The position numbers were made by a program, and so were the translations under genes. The notes beneath the pieces are model-generated. The model made no database searches. It saw only the letters and a list, made by a program, of their open reading frames with translations, and was not told the DNA's origin. Source: Saxidomus purpurata (taxonomy: Eukaryota > Mollusca > Bivalvia > Venerida > Veneridae). From it: a stretch of DNA of 64,000 nucleotides. Each line of letters starts with the position of its first letter. The first letter of the stretch is position 1. Below are positions 61,330-64,000 of this stretch, in pieces. The stretch is from positions 35,674,949 to 35,738,948 of the forward strand of contig JAFMSR010000003.1 in the NCBI GenBank assembly GCA_022818135.1, read 5' to 3'.

Positions 61330-62181
61330 TTTCTTTCTTTAAAAGCAAAGTATATAAATTTAGCTAAATTATTAAGTATGTGCTTATTTGTAGAAGACAT
61401 TAAATTTTCGAACTTCTGTATTGCTAGCCAACGGCAATAATACGATTTTAGAAAGTTCCTACGTAATTTGCAATATTTTAGACAAACTAACAATAGAATA
61501 GAAATTCGTTTTCTAAGACATTCATGCTACACTGTCGACAACATCTATTTTCCTTCGGTATGTTATTATGTCTCCCTGTTTCTATTTCTAAGTTATGTGA
61601 CGATAGCCTAAATTTTGTGAGCGATATTTTGTACTTACTAGTGTTTACATGTTTAAGGTATTTTTCCATCTCGAATGAATGTTTATAAATTGCATAAGAT
61701 GACAATCTACTCGAATGGTTAACCTTTGCGTATCAGCTTTGCTGATATATATCAAGTATTCTATTTTTGACTAGATGAGAATTGATTGAGTGTAATCTTG
61801 GTTTATCCATAAGTTTGACATGCCAGTTTGTCTAATTTGGAATGCCCAGTTATTCCCGTTATGCAAATGCCCATTATCTGCCTCAGTGTTTAATGTTTTG
61901 TATATGCGTTTCAGCAAACAATCGTTGTCTAAAGATAATAATTTTACCCAGTGTTTTATAAGAATTAATTTCTGCTGAATTTGCATTGGGTGTCTCTCTG
62001 TTTCTCCATACAGTCCGTCTAGATTTGTTGACTTTTTGACACACAATATTTTCCTGAGAAATTTGCATTGTATTACTTCAATGTCATTTCCGCCGTTATA
62101 GCCGAAAACTTCTGCACCGTAATTCAAAACAGATCCGACCATAAAGGTCCCTTTCCTATACAAATAATGATCAATCACCAA
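61330..62181 (-). pseudogene. 5'-truncated LINE, RT thumb and C-terminal region
   Basis: The frame 62181..61771 reads FMVGSVLNYGAEVFGYN, then KFLRKILCVKKSTN, LYGETERHPM and LIKHWVKLL, matching the conserved segment after the catalytic domain in molluscan non-LTR elements. A TAG at 61771 and a frameshift before 61705 interrupt it; the frame resumes as SSYAIYKHSFEMEKYL, then ISLTKFRLSSHNLEIETGR and the Cys motif CCRQCSMNVLENEFLFYC, ending near 61330. The upstream RT is missing, and the break is near 62148, typical 5' truncation. Confidence 0.85.
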
Positions 62182-62380
62182 ACTACACTCGCATCTTCAC
62201 TCGATACTGTTCATTTTATATAAAGTTTTAGTTCTTTATCAGTTATTAGTTTTGTCCCTGCAATAAAATACCTCTAACCTCAAAACGAACATGGCCCGTT
62301 CCGTTCTTTTAATACAAATACACCTGCAATACTCTGGTACACATTTTAAAGTGTTTGATATAGGACACAGGAAAGCAAAT

Positions 62381-62880
62381 NNNNNNNNNNNNNNNNNNNN
62401 NNNNNNNNNNNNNNNNNNNNNNNNNNNNNNNNNNNNNNNNNNNNNNNNNNNNNNNNNNNNNNNNNNNNNNNNNNNNNNNNNNNNNNNNNNNNNNNNNNNN
62501 NNNNNNNNNNNNNNNNNNNNNNNNNNNNNNNNNNNNNNNNNNNNNNNNNNNNNNNNNNNNNNNNNNNNNNNNNNNNNNNNNNNNNNNNNNNNNNNNNNNN
62601 NNNNNNNNNNNNNNNNNNNNNNNNNNNNNNNNNNNNNNNNNNNNNNNNNNNNNNNNNNNNNNNNNNNNNNNNNNNNNNNNNNNNNNNNNNNNNNNNNNNN
62701 NNNNNNNNNNNNNNNNNNNNNNNNNNNNNNNNNNNNNNNNNNNNNNNNNNNNNNNNNNNNNNNNNNNNNNNNNNNNNNNNNNNNNNNNNNNNNNNNNNNN
62801 NNNNNNNNNNNNNNNNNNNNNNNNNNNNNNNNNNNNNNNNNNNNNNNNNNNNNNNNNNNNNNNNNNNNNNNNNNNNNNNN
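62381..62880. other. Assembly gap (500 N)
   Basis: Exactly 500 N. The right flank is a tandem repeat with CTCTACCAAAGCTGCGAAAA. Confidence 0.99.
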
Positions 62881-63790
62881 CTGCTTCAAATGACATCTTC
62901 TCTTAAACCCCTTGACTAATGGTAATGAAACTTGGCAGGGATGTTCCTTGAATGAACCTCTACCAAAGCTGCGAAAATAGTTCTGATCAATTCAGAACTT
63001 TGGTTGCTATGGCAACAAAAAGCAAAAAACTTTGAATTCTTCTTCTCTGAAACTTCTGGGCCCGATTTCACTTATTTACTCAGTAGCATGCTTAACTTAT
63101 TTCGACACTTATCAGCCTCTTGCATGTTTATTCCTTTAAAGAATTCAAGTTTGTCAAAATAGTATTTACCCATTTATTACGTTTACATACACCTGTCCGT
63201 ATTTGTGAAGGAAATGTTGTTTTATAGCAAGTAATTTATATAAGTAAATTCTTAAAATTCTTGAGTTGTACTCAAATGCATTTTTTGCTATATCTGGCTT
63301 GCATTTATAATTATACAACATGTTTTTCTTTCAACAAGTTAATTTCATTAAAAAAATAGACTATCATTAAATTGACAGCAAGAAATATCCTTATTTTTAG
63401 TGGCAATTTGACTTTCAAATAATGTACTCAGCTGAGCAATTACTTAAGTATTTTCGTGAAATCGGGGCCCGGTACTGATTAGAATTAGCTTCAGTTTGGT
63501 ACAAATGATCACCTAATGACTCTGTACCAAAAGTGCGAAACTGAAGTAGATTCATAAACAAGTTAGGTATGACACTGTTTTCTCTGTATACCGGTAATCC
63601 CTATAATAACTTCAAAAATCTTCTGCTCTGAAACTAGGGATAGGAACTTAATTTTATTTGACAAATATGATCACCTTATCTCTACCAAAATTGTGATTTA
63701 GGAATCTGATCCCTTTAAAAATGAGGCCCCAGTAGGGTTGGGCTGTTTTCCGTATATAATCTATATAAAAGTGTGAAAATCATGAAAATC
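62881..63790. repeat. Tandem-like repeat beginning at the gap, split by a MITE
   Basis: CTTCTCTGAAACT, GACTCTGTACCAAA/CCTCTACCAAAG and GCGAAAAT strings recur on both sides of the element at 63058-63472. Confidence 0.55.
63058..63472. mobile_element. MITE inserted in a tandem repeat
   Basis: The left end is GGGCCCGATTTCAC and the reversed right end is GGGCCCCGATTTCAC, with further partial matches inward. Flanking sequence joins as the surrounding repeat (GAAACTTCT, then GGTACTGATTAGAATTAG) when it is removed. About 410 bp, no coding content. Confidence 0.68.
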
Positions 63791-63949
63791 TGTTGTTAGA
63801 ATTTTATTTTAGGGTGTGTATAGTCAGTCTTACACAGAGTTTTTATACCTCAGTTTGAAATTTATAATCTATGCAAGTTAGCAGGTTTAATCATTCGTTG
63901 CAGATGTTCTCTTTTGACTCCGGTGAGTACTAGTTTATTAGTTTATACT

Positions 63950-64000
63950 AATTTATTTTAGCTCGATTGTGAAGAAAGCTTGTAGCTTATCGAGTCACTA
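63950..64000. repeat. Start of another repeat, cut by the window end
   Basis: TAGCTCGATTGTGAAGAAAG followed by TAGCTTATCGAGT suggests an inverted terminal motif of a repeat running out of the window. Confidence 0.35.

Noticed and set aside
62239..62896. Long frames across the second gap
   Set aside because: Open only because of N.

Overview
The window is eukaryotic, AT-rich, intron-bearing and repeat-rich. It most resembles the nuclear genome of a bivalve mollusc, but species and family are inference. Supporting this are a secreted C-type lectin (perlucin-like) gene with short phase-compatible exons, an NHL-propeller reading frame of the kind expanded in molluscan TRIM proteins, several non-autonomous repeats with tandem cores of about 140-178 bp typical of bivalve assemblies, tRNA-derived SINEs, and long (AACAT)n, (CTT)n and (GTR)n microsatellites. 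Two 500-base N runs (3881-4380, 62381-62880) are assembly gaps. There are no operons, ribosome binding sites or CRISPR arrays. Most short open frames are chance frames or shadows of repeats.

Layout. 1-4.4 kb: a cluster of minisatellites, two of them related and switching orientation, ending in a gap. 5.9-6.3 kb: a LINE 3' fragment. 9.5-22 kb (minus strand): the most interesting locus, a partly decayed tandem family of small secreted 12-cysteine peptides. The copy at 20636-21548 has two exons and looks intact. The copy at 15598-16379 has the same cysteine framework but carries a frameshift and a stop. The copy at 13466-13612 has a first exon only, with a GC splice donor. Between and around the copies lie a dead mariner transposase, TA-flanked MITEs, a fold-back element, a TTAA-flanked element of about 2.6 kb and two SINE heads. 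Comparing duplicated segments reveals the empty sites of two of these insertions.

22-30 kb: a Tigger-like MITE with perfect 10-bp ends, a tandem-core repeat, the complete three-exon lectin gene (24281-25994, minus) and a candidate plus-strand cysteine-rich terminal exon (29780-29848). 30-46 kb: mostly non-coding, with segmental duplications, two opposite copies of one tandem-core family and a second family with inverted ends. 46.9-47.9 kb: the NHL-propeller frame fused in frame to a (GTR)n microsatellite. 48-64 kb: a second GTR/CAR microsatellite, a satellite array of about 175 bp interrupted by a dead LINE and by another repeat, a segmental duplicate of the 39-42 kb region, a (AACAT)n array, a LINE 3' end, a gap, and a tandem repeat split by a MITE.

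Functionally, the only confidently intact genes are the lectin and the 12-cysteine peptide gene, both encoding secreted proteins on the minus strand. A role in defence, mucosal secretion or biomineral matrix is possible but not shown by the sequence. The propeller frame is intact but has no visible RING or B-box partner exons.
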